A stretch of DNA of 64,000 bases, taken from Bradyrhizobium sp. Ai1a-2. GTDB taxonomy: Bacteria; Pseudomonadota; Alphaproteobacteria; Rhizobiales; Xanthobacteraceae. Under the pieces are notes generated by a model. That model was given only the letters and a program-made list of their open reading frames with translations. It ran no database searches and was not told the origin of the DNA. Below, one piece after another: positions 43,493-51,754 of this stretch. How positions within the stretch are numbered: the stretch's first letter is position 1; each line of letters starts with the position of its first letter. The translations under genes were made by a program, and so were the position numbers. Location: NCBI RefSeq assembly GCF_000426245.1, contig NZ_AUEZ01000006.1, positions 30,538 through 94,537 on the forward strand, given 5' to 3'.

Positions 43493-43639
43493 GACCTGAT
43501 CTCCTTACGGTCTTGGTGAGTTGCTTGCATATTTATTGATGCTTTGCGTTGGCGCGAACAACGCCGCCGATCCCTGCGAAACCGTCAAAACACCACGCTT
43601 TTCTGCCGATGGCGTTCGTGCAAGAAGCTGCTGGCTGAA

Positions 43640-43670
43640 ATGCATGGCCGGCTGGCAGGATTCCATGCAT
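43640..43670. promoter_or_regulatory. Inverted repeat before the GlxA regulator gene
   Basis: ATGCATGG (43640-43647) and CCATGCAT (43663-43670) are perfect inverted repeats around 15 bases, ending 43 bp before the regulator start and in the divergent gap with the HD gene. This is a candidate binding site for that regulator. Confidence 0.4.
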
Positions 43671-43713
43671 AGTCGTCGCGCGCATCCACGCGCAGGAACT
43701 GGATTGTTGGTCG

Positions 43714-44673
43714 ATGAAGGCGGTCGCTCTGGCGATCTTTCCGGGAGTGCAGGCGCTCGATGTCGCAGGCCCGCTCGACGTGTTCGTCGAGACGAATGGT
43801 TTCGTGGGAACGGATCGCGGCTACCGGCTCACGTTGATCGGCGCCGAACGGCAGCCGTACCGGGCGTCGAACGGGATGTCGATCACGCCGGAGATGACAT
43901 TTGCCGATGCGCCGCAAACGTTCGACCTCGCGCTGGTCGCCGGCGGACCGCAGCTTCCGACCACGCCGCCGGATCCGCGGCTTGTCGACTGGCTTGGCGA
44001 GAGCGCCTCGCGCTGCCCGCAATATGGCTCGATCTGCACCGGCGCGTTCGCGCTCGGCCATGCCGGCCTGATCGACGACAAGTCGGTGACGACACATTGG
44101 CAGAATGCGGCCAGCCTTGCCCGGCAGTTCCCGAAGGCGAGGGTCGAGTTCGACCGGATCTATCTCCGCGATGGGCCGCTGTTGACCTCGGCCGGCGTCA
44201 CCGCGGGAATCGATCTCGCGCTCGCGATCGTGCAGGATGATCACGGGCCGGAAGTCGCTCTCGCGGTCGCCAAGCGGCTTGTCGTCGTTGCACAGCGGCA
44301 GGGCGGGCAGTCCCAGTTCAGCCCCTATCTCGTGCCGCCGGCCGAGAAGGATTCGCCGATCGCGCGCGTCCACGCCCATGTGATGGCGCATTTGCGCGAG
44401 GCGAACGGCGTCGATGTGCTGGCCCAGGTGGCCGGAATGAGCACGCGCAATTTTGCCCGCGCGTTCAAGCGCGAGACCAATGTGACGCCGGCCGAGTTCG
44501 TCGAAAGCGTGCGTGTCGATGCCGCGCGCAACCGCCTCGAAGGTTCCGACCTCCCGCTGAAAGTGGTCGCGCATGAAAGCGGCTTCAGCAGCGCCGAGCA
44601 TATGCGCGTCGTGTTCGTCAAGCGCCTCGGGATCACGCCGAGCCAATATCGCGCGAGTTTTCGCAAAGTCTGA
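43714..44673 (+). CDS. GlxA family regulator (DJ-1/PfpI plus AraC)
   Basis: A 319-residue regulator. Residues 1-170 form a class-I glutamine-amidotransferase-like (DJ-1/PfpI) domain beginning MKAVALAIFPGVQALDVAGPLDVF, with a cysteine in YGSICTGAFALGHAGL. Residues about 215-315 are an AraC-type double helix-turn-helix (DVLAQVAGMSTRNFARAFKRETNVTPAEFVE and AHESGFSSAEHMRVVFVKRLGITPSQYR). GlxA-type proteins sense amino-acid-derived or quaternary amine compounds. It is divergent from the HD gene and upstream of dps. Confidence 0.9.
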   Translation: MKAVALAIFPGVQALDVAGPLDVFVETNGFVGTDRGYRLTLIGAERQPYRASNGMSITPEMTFADAPQTFDLALVAGGPQLPTTPPDPRLVDWLGESASRCPQYGSICTGAFALGHAGLIDDKSVTTHWQNAASLARQFPKARVEFDRIYLRDGPLLTSAGVTAGIDLALAIVQDDHGPEVALAVAKRLVVVAQRQGGQSQFSPYLVPPAEKDSPIARVHAHVMAHLREANGVDVLAQVAGMSTRNFARAFKRETNVTPAEFVESVRVDAARNRLEGSDLPLKVVAHESGFSSAEHMRVVFVKRLGITPSQYRASFRKV

Positions 44674-44838
44674 GCCGCCCCATTTCGCGGGGTTCGCAGC
44701 CGGTGTAGAAGATTGTCCCGAAATCCGTGCGAATCCGAAAGAGCCGGCAGGCTCTGGAAAGATACCCTTGCCGATGCACGGTATCGCAACAGTCAAGGAC
44801 GGCCCGCAAACGGTGAGGCCGCTGACCAAAAAACAAGG

Positions 44839-45354
44839 ATGGCACGAATGCTCAAGTCCACGCGCCCCGAATTGGAAAGCCCGACCGACCTGAAACCCGA
44901 GGCGACTCGCGATATTTCAGCGGCGCTCAGCGCTCTGTTGGCCGATGTGTTCGCGCTGTATGTCAAGACCAAGAACTTCCATTGGCACATGTCGGGCCGC
45001 CACTTCCGCGACTACCATCTGCTGCTCGACGAGCAATCCGACCAGATCTTCGCAATGACCGATCCGATCGCCGAACGCGCGCGCAAGATCGGCGGCACCA
45101 CGATCCGCTCGATCGGTCAAATCTCGCGCCAGCAGCGCATCCTCGACAACGATGCCGACTATGTCGACCCGCTGGACATGCTGGCCGAGCTGGGCAGCGA
45201 CAATCAGCAGCTCACGCGCGAGATGCGCCAGGTTCACAATGTCTGTGACGAGTATGGCGACGTCGCCACCGCGAGCCTGCTGGAAAACTGGATCGACGAG
45301 ACCGAGCGCAGGACCTGGTTCCTCTACGAAGCGACGCGGAACAGGAACTCCTGA
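44839..45354 (+). CDS. dps: Dps-like ferritin
   Basis: A 171-residue Dps-type ferritin-like protein that oxidises and stores iron and protects DNA. The ferroxidase residues sit in KNFHWHMSGRHFRDYHLLLDEQSDQIF (His pair, Asp and Glu) and the helix continues DPIAERARKIGG. The C-terminal helix (GDVATASLLENWIDETERRTWFLYEAT) is characteristic. The N-terminal 30 residues are a variable tail. I place the start at the ATG at 44839; an ATG at 44848 is possible. A likely stand-alone gene, with no terminator-like element seen before the HdeD-like fragment. Confidence 0.92.
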   Translation: MARMLKSTRPELESPTDLKPEATRDISAALSALLADVFALYVKTKNFHWHMSGRHFRDYHLLLDEQSDQIFAMTDPIAERARKIGGTTIRSIGQISRQQRILDNDADYVDPLDMLAELGSDNQQLTREMRQVHNVCDEYGDVATASLLENWIDETERRTWFLYEATRNRNS

Positions 45355-45389
45355 CCAGAGCCGCACGGATGCCCCGAGGAGGCTGACCG

Positions 45390-45569
45390 ATGACGGACGC
45401 AGCGAACATCGGACCAGGTCTGGGCCACGCCATTCACGCCATCAGCGGGAAATGGGGTCGGTTCGTTACGCTCGGCGTCGCCGATCTCATCCTCGGCGGC
45501 ATCGGGTCGGCCCTGGATCGTCGTGGCGGGCATCGCGCCTCGCGGCATCCTGCGTCATATCAAAGCTGA
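45390..45569 (+). pseudogene. HdeD/DUF308-like N-terminal fragment
   Basis: A 59-residue frame with GAGGAGG before the ATG. Residues 10-40 resemble the opening of HdeD/DUF308 membrane proteins (LGHAIHAISGKWGRFVTLGVADLILGGIG), in which a basic-aromatic segment leads into the first helix. The protein then turns into a basic, low-hydrophobicity tail and stops, so five of six expected helices are missing. This is most simply a truncated or frameshifted remnant; a short functional peptide cannot be excluded. The stop lies 7 bp before fdhD. Confidence 0.45.
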
Positions 45570-45576
45570 GGTCATC

Positions 45577-46434
45577 ATGGCCGCCGATTGTGCTTTCACC
45601 GAACGGGCCGGCCTCAATTGGCGCGGTGGCCGCGCGAGTTCCTCGTCGCGGGCGGTGGCGGAGGAGACGGCGATCGCGCTGACCTTCGACGGATCGACCT
45701 ATGCCGTGATGATGGCGACGCCCGCCGATCTGAAGGATTTCGGCGTCGGCTTTGCCATGACGGAGGGCGTCGTTGCCCGCGCCGACGAGATCAGGAGCCT
45801 GGATCTGATCGAGACCGATCTCGGCATCGAGGTCCGGATGTGGCTCGCAGAAAGCCGGACAGCGGCGTTGTTCGCGCGGCGGCGCGTCACGATAGGCCCG
45901 GTCGGCTGCGGGCTCTGCGGCATCGAAAGCCTGGTGCAGGCGAGACGTACCGTTCCCAGGGTGAAGAAGGGAACAACGTTCGACGCGCGTGATCTCCTGG
46001 AGGGCATGCGCACGCTTCCCTCCCTGCAGGACCTCAACCGGAAAACCCGCGCGGTGCATGCGGCCGCTTTCTGGCAGGCCAATGGCGGCGTCGGTCCGGT
46101 GCGTGAGGATGTCGGCCGCCACAATGCGCTTGACAAGCTCGCCGGCGCGCTGGTCCGTCACAACAGGTCGGTTGCGAACGGCGCCGTTCTGCTCACGAGC
46201 CGCATCTCGGTCGAGATGGTGCAGAAGACGGCCATGATCGGCGCTCCCGTCATCGTCGCCGTTTCCGCGCCGACGACGCTCGCGATCAAGACCGCGGATG
46301 AAGCGGGAATCACCTTGATCGCGGTTGCGCGCGACGACGGCTACGAAGTGTTCACGCATCCCGAACGCATCGTCTTCGCACAGGGAATGCGTCGGCGTTC
46401 TGTTGAGACGGACGACGGATTTGCGCCGGCGTGA
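45577..46434 (+). CDS. fdhD: Formate dehydrogenase accessory sulfurtransferase FdhD
   Basis: A 285-residue protein that sulfurates the molybdenum cofactor for formate dehydrogenases, taking sulfur from a cysteine desulfurase. Catalytic cysteines 111 and 114 are in VGCGLCGIES. Other family segments are DFGVGFAMTEGV, GGVGPVREDVGRHNALDKL and RISVEMVQKTAMIGAPVIVAVSAPT. I start at the ATG at 45577, following GCTGAGGTC. The nearest candidate client is the FdhF/YdeP-type enzyme at 60960; a classical formate dehydrogenase may lie outside the window. Confidence 0.92.
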   Translation: MAADCAFTERAGLNWRGGRASSSSRAVAEETAIALTFDGSTYAVMMATPADLKDFGVGFAMTEGVVARADEIRSLDLIETDLGIEVRMWLAESRTAALFARRRVTIGPVGCGLCGIESLVQARRTVPRVKKGTTFDARDLLEGMRTLPSLQDLNRKTRAVHAAAFWQANGGVGPVREDVGRHNALDKLAGALVRHNRSVANGAVLLTSRISVEMVQKTAMIGAPVIVAVSAPTTLAIKTADEAGITLIAVARDDGYEVFTHPERIVFAQGMRRRSVETDDGFAPA

Positions 46435-46768
46435 ACTGAGAATGAATCGCTCAAGTCGGGTGCAGCCACGATGAAGTTGCGCTCCCTCTCCCGCTTGCGG
46501 GGGAGGGCCGGGGTGGGGGTGTTTCCGCATTGGGACTCCCCAAGAGGAGAGAGCCCTCACCCGGCGCTATGCGCCGACCTCTCCCGCAAGCGGGAGAGGT
46601 GAAGCCAATCCGCAGCCGACGACAGAAACTCGGAAAGATCGCGGAAGCGCAGTCCTCAATGCAAATCCGTAAAAGACGTTCGTTTCAGGAAGCCTGCACG
46701 CGGCACCACACGTAGCCTCGTTGCTATGCCGATGCCTGCTTCCGAACAGCGCGCAAAGAGAGGCGACA
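46435..46768. other. Gap before fumC, partly repeat
   Basis: A 334-bp non-coding stretch. The centre is the palindromic repeat at 46481-46604. The remaining part (46605-46768) is presumably the fumC promoter; no clear operator is seen. Confidence 0.6.
46481..46604. repeat. Palindromic intergenic repeat
   Basis: Opens GCTCCCTCTCCCGCTTGCGG, has GGTGGGGGTGTTTCCGC and AGAGAGCCCTCACCCGGCGC in the middle, and ends CTCTCCCGCAAGCGGGAGAG followed by GTGAAG. The two ends form a long stem. A second good copy is at 63302-63430 and the same elements occur in the two long repeats. Confidence 0.85.
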
Positions 46769-48205
46769 ATGAGTGACTTCCGCAAGGAAACCGACAGTCT
46801 TGGTGAAGTCGATGTCCCCGCCGACAAGCTCTGGGGCGCCCAGACCCAGCGCTCGCTCGAACACTTCAGCATCGGCAAGGATCTGATGCCGCGCGAGATG
46901 ATCCACTCCTACGCGATCCTGAAGAAGGCGGCCGCGAACGCCAACCATGCCGGCAAGCGGCTCGACACCAAGGTCCACAAGCTGATCGTTCACGTCTGCG
47001 ACGAGATCCTGCAGGGCCAGCATCACGACATGTTTCCGCTGCACGTCTGGATGACCGGCAGCGGCACGCAATTCAACATGAACGTCAACGAGGTGATCTC
47101 GAACCGATGCTGCCAGCTCGCGGGCACGCCACTCGGCAGCAAGCATCCGGTTCATCCGAACGATCACGTCAACATGTCGCAATCGTCGAACGACAGTTTT
47201 CCGTCCGCGATGTACATCGCGGCCGCCGTCAACGTGACGCAGCGCCTTGTTCCTGCGGTCAAGGCCCTCCACGATGCGATCGATGCCAAGGCCACGCAGT
47301 GGGACGATGTGGTCAAGATCGGGCGCACCCACATGCAGGATGCGACGCCGCTGACGCTCGGCCAGGAGTGGTCGGGCTATGCCGGCATGCTTGCCGACGA
47401 CCTCGCGCGCATCGAGGATTCGCTCAAGGGCGTGTTCAGGCTCGCGCTTGGCGGTACGGCGGTGGGCACCGGCATCAATGCGGCGCCAGGCTTCGCCGAG
47501 GCAGTGGCCGCGGAGATTGCGCGCCTCACCAAATTGCCCTTTGTCAGCGCGCCGAACAAGTTCACCGTGCAGGGCGCGCATGATGCGCTGGTTCAGCTTT
47601 CCGGCACGCTGCGCACGCTCGCGGTCTCGCTCTACAAGATCGGCAACGACATCCGCCTGATGTCCTGCGGCCCGCGTGCCGGTTTTGCCGAACTGATGAT
47701 CCCGGAGAACGAGCCGGGCTCCTCGATCATGCCGGGCAAGGTCAATCCGACCCAGGCCGAGGCGCTGACGATGATCGCGGTGCAGGTGATGGCGAACGAT
47801 GTCGCGGTCGGGTTCGGCGGCGCCAGCGGCTATCTGGAGATGAACGTCTACAAGCCGCTGATGATCCATAACATCGCCCAGTCGATCACGATCCTGACCG
47901 ACGGTTGCACGAACTTCCGAAGGTTCCTGGTCGAAGGCACCAAGCCGAACCAGAAGAAGATCAACGAATATGTCGAGCGCTCGCTGATGCTGGTCACCGC
48001 GCTCGCGCCCGTGATCGGCTACGACAAGGCGTCGGCGATCGCGCACTATGCGATGGACAACGACCTCACGCTGAAAGCCGCAGCGCTGAAGCTCGGCTTC
48101 GTCAGCGAGTCCGAGTTCGACCGCATCGTCGATCCGGCCAAGATGGTCAAGCCCTATGTGGCCCAAGGCAACGCACCGGCCAAAGTCGGCACACCGACAG
48201 GCTGA
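46769..48205 (+). CDS. fumC: Class II fumarate hydratase
   Basis: A 478-residue fumarase C, an iron-free enzyme of the TCA cycle that interconverts fumarate and malate. Motifs are [18 protein letters not shown], the substrate segment [36 protein letters not shown] and the signature [15 protein letters not shown]. The start ATG at 46769 follows AGAGAGG. Length is about 15 residues longer than usual because of a short C-terminal tail ([15 protein letters not shown]). It is followed 11 bp later by the cupin gene and then by mqo, a neat link from fumarate to malate to quinone. Confidence 0.95.
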   Translation: MSDFRKETDSLGEVDVPADKLWGAQTQRSLEHFSIGKDLMPREMIHSYAILKKAAANANHAGKRLDTKVHKLIVHVCDEILQGQHHDMFPLHVWMTGSGTQFNMNVNEVISNRCCQLAGTPLGSKHPVHPNDHVNMSQSSNDSFPSAMYIAAAVNVTQRLVPAVKALHDAIDAKATQWDDVVKIGRTHMQDATPLTLGQEWSGYAGMLADDLARIEDSLKGVFRLALGGTAVGTGINAAPGFAEAVAAEIARLTKLPFVSAPNKFTVQGAHDALVQLSGTLRTLAVSLYKIGNDIRLMSCGPRAGFAELMIPENEPGSSIMPGKVNPTQAEALTMIAVQVMANDVAVGFGGASGYLEMNVYKPLMIHNIAQSITILTDGCTNFRRFLVEGTKPNQKKINEYVERSLMLVTALAPVIGYDKASAIAHYAMDNDLTLKAAALKLGFVSESEFDRIVDPAKMVKPYVAQGNAPAKVGTPTG

Positions 48206-48216
48206 AGGAGCACAGC

Positions 48217-48603
48217 ATGATCAGATGCGTCAGGTTATGGACCGGTGACGACAACAATTCGTATTTCGAGGAAGGGCTCATCGAGCTCGAGCCGGGCCAG
48301 CGCGGCGACTGGCTCAGCAGCAAGGCCGACGTCGTCACCATCTCCTTCCAGGAGACTGCATCGGGCGGCGCGTTTGCCTGGCACACCGCGCCGGTCCGCC
48401 AATTCGTGATCACGCTCTCCGGCACACTCGATTTCCAGACCCGTGACGGCGAGCATTTCCTGCTGCATCCGGGCGACATCCTGCTCGCGGAAGACACCGT
48501 CGGCTCCGGCCATAGCTGGAAGCTGACCGACGATTCGTCGTGGCGCCGCGCCTATGTGGTGTTGCGGCCCGGCGCGCATGTGCCGTTCCGCGTTAGAGCA
48601 TGA
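48217..48603 (+). CDS. Small cupin protein, stop codon in a REP
   Basis: A 128-residue single cupin barrel. Ligand-type motifs are FAWHTAPVRQFVITLSGTLDFQ (H...Q variant of the cupin metal site) and LHPGDILLAEDTVGSGH. The fold may bind a sugar or carboxylate; several metal ligands of classic cupins are replaced, so catalysis is doubtful. AAGGAG precedes the ATG. The final codon and TGA stop lie in the first bases of the REP that begins at 48597, so the natural stop may have been supplied by the repeat. It sits between fumC and mqo, maybe in one operon. Confidence 0.8.
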   Translation: MIRCVRLWTGDDNNSYFEEGLIELEPGQRGDWLSSKADVVTISFQETASGGAFAWHTAPVRQFVITLSGTLDFQTRDGEHFLLHPGDILLAEDTVGSGHSWKLTDDSSWRRAYVVLRPGAHVPFRVRA

Positions 48604-48680
48604 TCCGGAAAAGTGGAAACCGGTTTTCCCTCGCGACAAACGCGAAGCGTTTGCGCGGAGATCATGCTCAAACAAAGAAG
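48597..48680. repeat. REP element (GCATGATCC family), long form
   Basis: Begins GAGCATGATCCGGAAAAGTG, has the ACCGGTTTTCC centre, an inserted hairpin (ACAAACGCGAAGCGTTTG), and ends GATCATGCTCAAACAAAGAA. It is the same family as 29160-29216, longer by the inserted hairpin. Confidence 0.85.
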
Positions 48681-48683
48681 ACG

Positions 48684-48721
48684 GGATCATGATCCGATTA
48701 CGTCTAATCGGATCATGATCC
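48684..48721. repeat. Perfect 17-bp inverted repeat
   Basis: GGATCATGATCCGATTA (48684-48700) and TAATCGGATCATGATCC (48705-48721) are perfect inverted repeats with a four-base loop, CGTC. Each arm contains the palindrome GGATCATGATCC. The hairpin sits directly after the REP and 68 bp before mqo. Confidence 0.8.
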
Positions 48722-48788
48722 AGGGAGCACCAGCCGGCGTCGGCATGAGCCATTCAGGACTGCGACATCCAACCGGAAGGAGACATCC

Positions 48789-50321
48789 ATGCAGAGCACT
48801 CCCACTAGCGAACCGGACGTCGTCCTCATCGGCGCAGGCATCATGAGCGCCACGGTAGGCGTCTTTCTCAAGGAACTGGAGCCACAGCTCTCGATCTCCA
48901 TGTTCGAGGTTCTCGAGGATGCCGGGCTGGAAAGCTCGGATGCCTGGAACAATGCCGGCACCGGGCACGCGGCCAATTGCGAGATGAACTACACGCCGGA
49001 GCGTGCCGACGGCAGCATCGATATTTCCAAGGCGCTGCAGGTCAATGTCGAATTCGACCTGTCGCGGCAGTTCTGGTCCTTTCTTGTCGGCAAAGGCGCG
49101 ATCACAGATCCGCGCACCTTCATTCACCCGGTGCCGCATATGAGCTTCGTATACGGCGCCGACAATGTCGCCTTCCTCAACAAGCGGTTCAAGGCGATGT
49201 CGGCCCATCCTTGCTATGAGGGCATGGAGTATACCGAGGACCCGAAGCAGGTCGCTGACTGGGTGCCCCTGGTGATGGAAGGCCGCAGCGGCGACGATCC
49301 TGTCGCCGCAACGCGGATCATCACCGGCACCGATGTCGACTACGGCTCGCTGACCCATCATCTGGTTCATCATCTCGTCAGCCAGCCCGGCTGCGCGGTC
49401 CACTACAAGAGCCTCGTCACCGATCTCGCTCGCGATCAGGACGGTCGCTGGCGCATCGAGGTCCGCGATACCGACACTGGCGAGAAGCGGTCGGTCAAGG
49501 CAAAGTTCGTGTTCATTGGCGCCGGCGGCGGCGCGCTCCCGCTGTTGCAGAAATCCGGCATTCCGGAGGGTCAGGGCTATGGCGGCTTTCCGGTCTCGGG
49601 AATCTGGCTGCGCTGCGACGATCCCGCCGTCAACAAGCGTCACCACGCCAAGGTCTACGGCAAGGCCGCGGTCGGCTCGCCGCCGATGTCGGTGCCGCAT
49701 CTCGACACCCGCGTCATCGGCGGGCAGCACTCGCTCCTGTTCGGGCCCTATGCCGGCTTCTCGAGCAAGTTCCTCAAGCACGGCTCGCGGCTTGATTTGT
49801 TCGAGTCGGTCCGGCCCGCCAATGTCGAACCGCTGCTTGCGGTGGCGCGCGACAATTTCGACCTGACCGAATATCTGATCGGGCAGGTGCTGCAATCCGA
49901 AAGCCATCGCCTGGCGACGCTCGACCAGTACTATCCGAAGGCCGATCCGAAGGATTGGAGGCTGCAGGTCGCGGGCCAGCGCGTCCAGATCATCAAGCCC
50001 GACGTCAAGCGCGGCGGACTGCTCGAATTCGGGACCGAACTGGTCGGCGCTGCGGACCATTCGCTGGTCGCGCTGCTCGGCGCGTCGCCGGGCGCCTCGA
50101 CAGCGGCCTTCATCGCCATCAGCGTGCTGGAGAAGTGCTTTGCCGACGAGCTCACGGCGAATGCATGGCTGCCGAAGCTGAGGCAGATCATCCCATCCTA
50201 CGGCATATCGCTGATCGATGATGCGGATTTCCTGCGGCGTATCCGTGCCACCACCGCCGAGGTGCTGAAGATCGACAACATTCCGCCGCCGGCCGCTACG
50301 CCAACTGCGCAGCGGGCTTGA
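48789..50321 (+). CDS. mqo: Malate:quinone oxidoreductase
   Basis: A 510-residue FAD-dependent peripheral membrane enzyme oxidising malate to oxaloacetate and reducing quinone. The dinucleotide fold is PDVVLIGAGIMSATVGVFLKEL, with family segments SSDAWNNAGTGHAANCEMNYTP, VPHMSFVYG, FVFIGAGGGALPLLQKSGIPE and LLGASPGASTAAF. Length is normal. GGAAGGAGAC lies before the ATG. It forms a functional chain with fumC upstream and with the quinol oxidase genes 19 bp downstream, which may be in the same transcript. Confidence 0.95.
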   Translation: MQSTPTSEPDVVLIGAGIMSATVGVFLKELEPQLSISMFEVLEDAGLESSDAWNNAGTGHAANCEMNYTPERADGSIDISKALQVNVEFDLSRQFWSFLVGKGAITDPRTFIHPVPHMSFVYGADNVAFLNKRFKAMSAHPCYEGMEYTEDPKQVADWVPLVMEGRSGDDPVAATRIITGTDVDYGSLTHHLVHHLVSQPGCAVHYKSLVTDLARDQDGRWRIEVRDTDTGEKRSVKAKFVFIGAGGGALPLLQKSGIPEGQGYGGFPVSGIWLRCDDPAVNKRHHAKVYGKAAVGSPPMSVPHLDTRVIGGQHSLLFGPYAGFSSKFLKHGSRLDLFESVRPANVEPLLAVARDNFDLTEYLIGQVLQSESHRLATLDQYYPKADPKDWRLQVAGQRVQIIKPDVKRGGLLEFGTELVGAADHSLVALLGASPGASTAAFIAISVLEKCFADELTANAWLPKLRQIIPSYGISLIDDADFLRRIRATTAEVLKIDNIPPPAATPTAQRA

Positions 50322-50339
50322 GGGGACAGGAGACTTCCG

Positions 50340-51752
50340 ATGGACGCCACGGCACTTCTTCTGTCACGATTGCAGTTTGCCTTCACGATCTCGTTTCACA
50401 TCATCTTCCCGTCGTTCACGATCGGCCTAGCCGCCTGGCTGACCGTCCTCGAAGCGATGCACATGCGTACCGGCAGACAGGTGTACCGGACGCTGTTCGA
50501 GTTCTGGCTGAAGATATTCGGTGTCGCCTTCGGCATGGGTGTCGTGTCAGGTGTCGTCATGGGCTTCCAGTTCGGCACCAACTGGAGCGTGCTGGCCAAG
50601 ATGTCGGGACCGATCCAGGGGCCGCTGCTCTCTTACGAGACGTTCACCGCCTTCATGCTGGAGGCCAGCTTCTTTGGCATCCTGATCTTCGGCCGCAGTC
50701 GCGTACCGCCATGGTTCTATCTGTTCTCGACCGCGATGGTGGCGCTCGGCACCACGCTCTCGGCATTCTGGATCATGACCAACAACAGCTGGATGCAGGC
50801 GCCGGTCGGCTATGTGCTGCAGAATGGCCAGTTTGTCCCTGATGACTGGGTGGCGATCCTCTTCAATCGCGTGGTCTGGGTGCGGTTTCCGCACATGCTG
50901 ATTGCTTCCTATCTGACCGGCGCGTTCTGTGTGGCGGCGACGGGAGCATGGTTCTTGCTGCGGCGGACCTATCACGCGGAGGCACGTGTCATGCTGCGCA
51001 TGGGCCTTTCGCTTGCGGCCGTGCTGATTCCGGTCCAGCTCTTCATCGGACATCTCGTGGGCGATTACGTCCACGACTATCAGCCGGCCAAATTCGCCGC
51101 GATCGAGGCCCGCTGGCATGACGAGCAGCCTGCCGCCGAAGTGCTGATCGCAATCCCCGATCCGAGCACCGAGTCCAACAAATATGCGATCAGCATTCCC
51201 GTCCTCGGCAGCATCATCGGGAGCATGAGCCTGACCTCGAAGGAGGTCGGACTGACCAGCTTCCCGCCGCAGGACCGGCCGCCGGTGATCATCCCGTTCT
51301 TCACTTTCCGCATCATGGTCGGCTGCGGCCTCGTGATGCTGGGACTGGCCTGGCTCGGGACCTATCTCAGCTTCAAGCATCGCATCGAGCGGAATCGCTT
51401 GCTGCTGTGGGGCATCTTCCTCAGCTTTCCTTTGCCATGGATCGCGATCCTCACCGGCTGGTACACCGCGGAGGTCGGCCGTCAGCCCTGGTCCGTCTAT
51501 GGCGTGCTGCGCACGGCGGATGCGGTGACGCCATTCCTTACGGCCTCCGCTGCCATGACCACGCTGATCCTGTTCGTCCTGGTCTACGCCTTCATCTTTT
51601 CGTTTGGCACCTATTACATCTATCGGCTGCTGCGCGCCGGCCCGGCCGGAATTCCAACCACCGAGCCGGGCGAAGCGGCGCCGAACCGGCCAATGTCGAT
51701 GGCGGACCAGTCCTCGGTCGCCGCACGCAGCTATATCAGCGCAGGAGAATAG
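50340..51752 (+). CDS. cydA: Quinol oxidase bd-type (CIO) subunit I
   Basis: A 470-residue membrane subunit of a cytochrome bd oxidase, with about nine helices. The first helices hold LLLSRLQFAFTISFHIIFPSFTIG, with the haem-ligand histidine, and FQFGTNWSVLAKMSGPIQGP. A KEVGLTSFPPQDRPPVIIPFF segment follows, and the quinol-side GWYTAEVGRQPWSVYG motif is typical. The periplasmic Q-loop region is short, as in the cyanide-insensitive CioA type rather than E. coli CydA. The ATG follows GGGGACAGGAGAC. Two bases separate it from subunit II. A symbol of cioA would be equally fitting. Confidence 0.92.
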   Translation: MDATALLLSRLQFAFTISFHIIFPSFTIGLAAWLTVLEAMHMRTGRQVYRTLFEFWLKIFGVAFGMGVVSGVVMGFQFGTNWSVLAKMSGPIQGPLLSYETFTAFMLEASFFGILIFGRSRVPPWFYLFSTAMVALGTTLSAFWIMTNNSWMQAPVGYVLQNGQFVPDDWVAILFNRVVWVRFPHMLIASYLTGAFCVAATGAWFLLRRTYHAEARVMLRMGLSLAAVLIPVQLFIGHLVGDYVHDYQPAKFAAIEARWHDEQPAAEVLIAIPDPSTESNKYAISIPVLGSIIGSMSLTSKEVGLTSFPPQDRPPVIIPFFTFRIMVGCGLVMLGLAWLGTYLSFKHRIERNRLLLWGIFLSFPLPWIAILTGWYTAEVGRQPWSVYGVLRTADAVTPFLTASAAMTTLILFVLVYAFIFSFGTYYIYRLLRAGPAGIPTTEPGEAAPNRPMSMADQSSVAARSYISAGE

Positions 51753-51754
51753 AC

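Noticed and set aside
46724..48166. 480-codon frame opposite fumC
   Set aside because: Antisense shadow; fumC carries all class II fumarase motifs on the plus strand.
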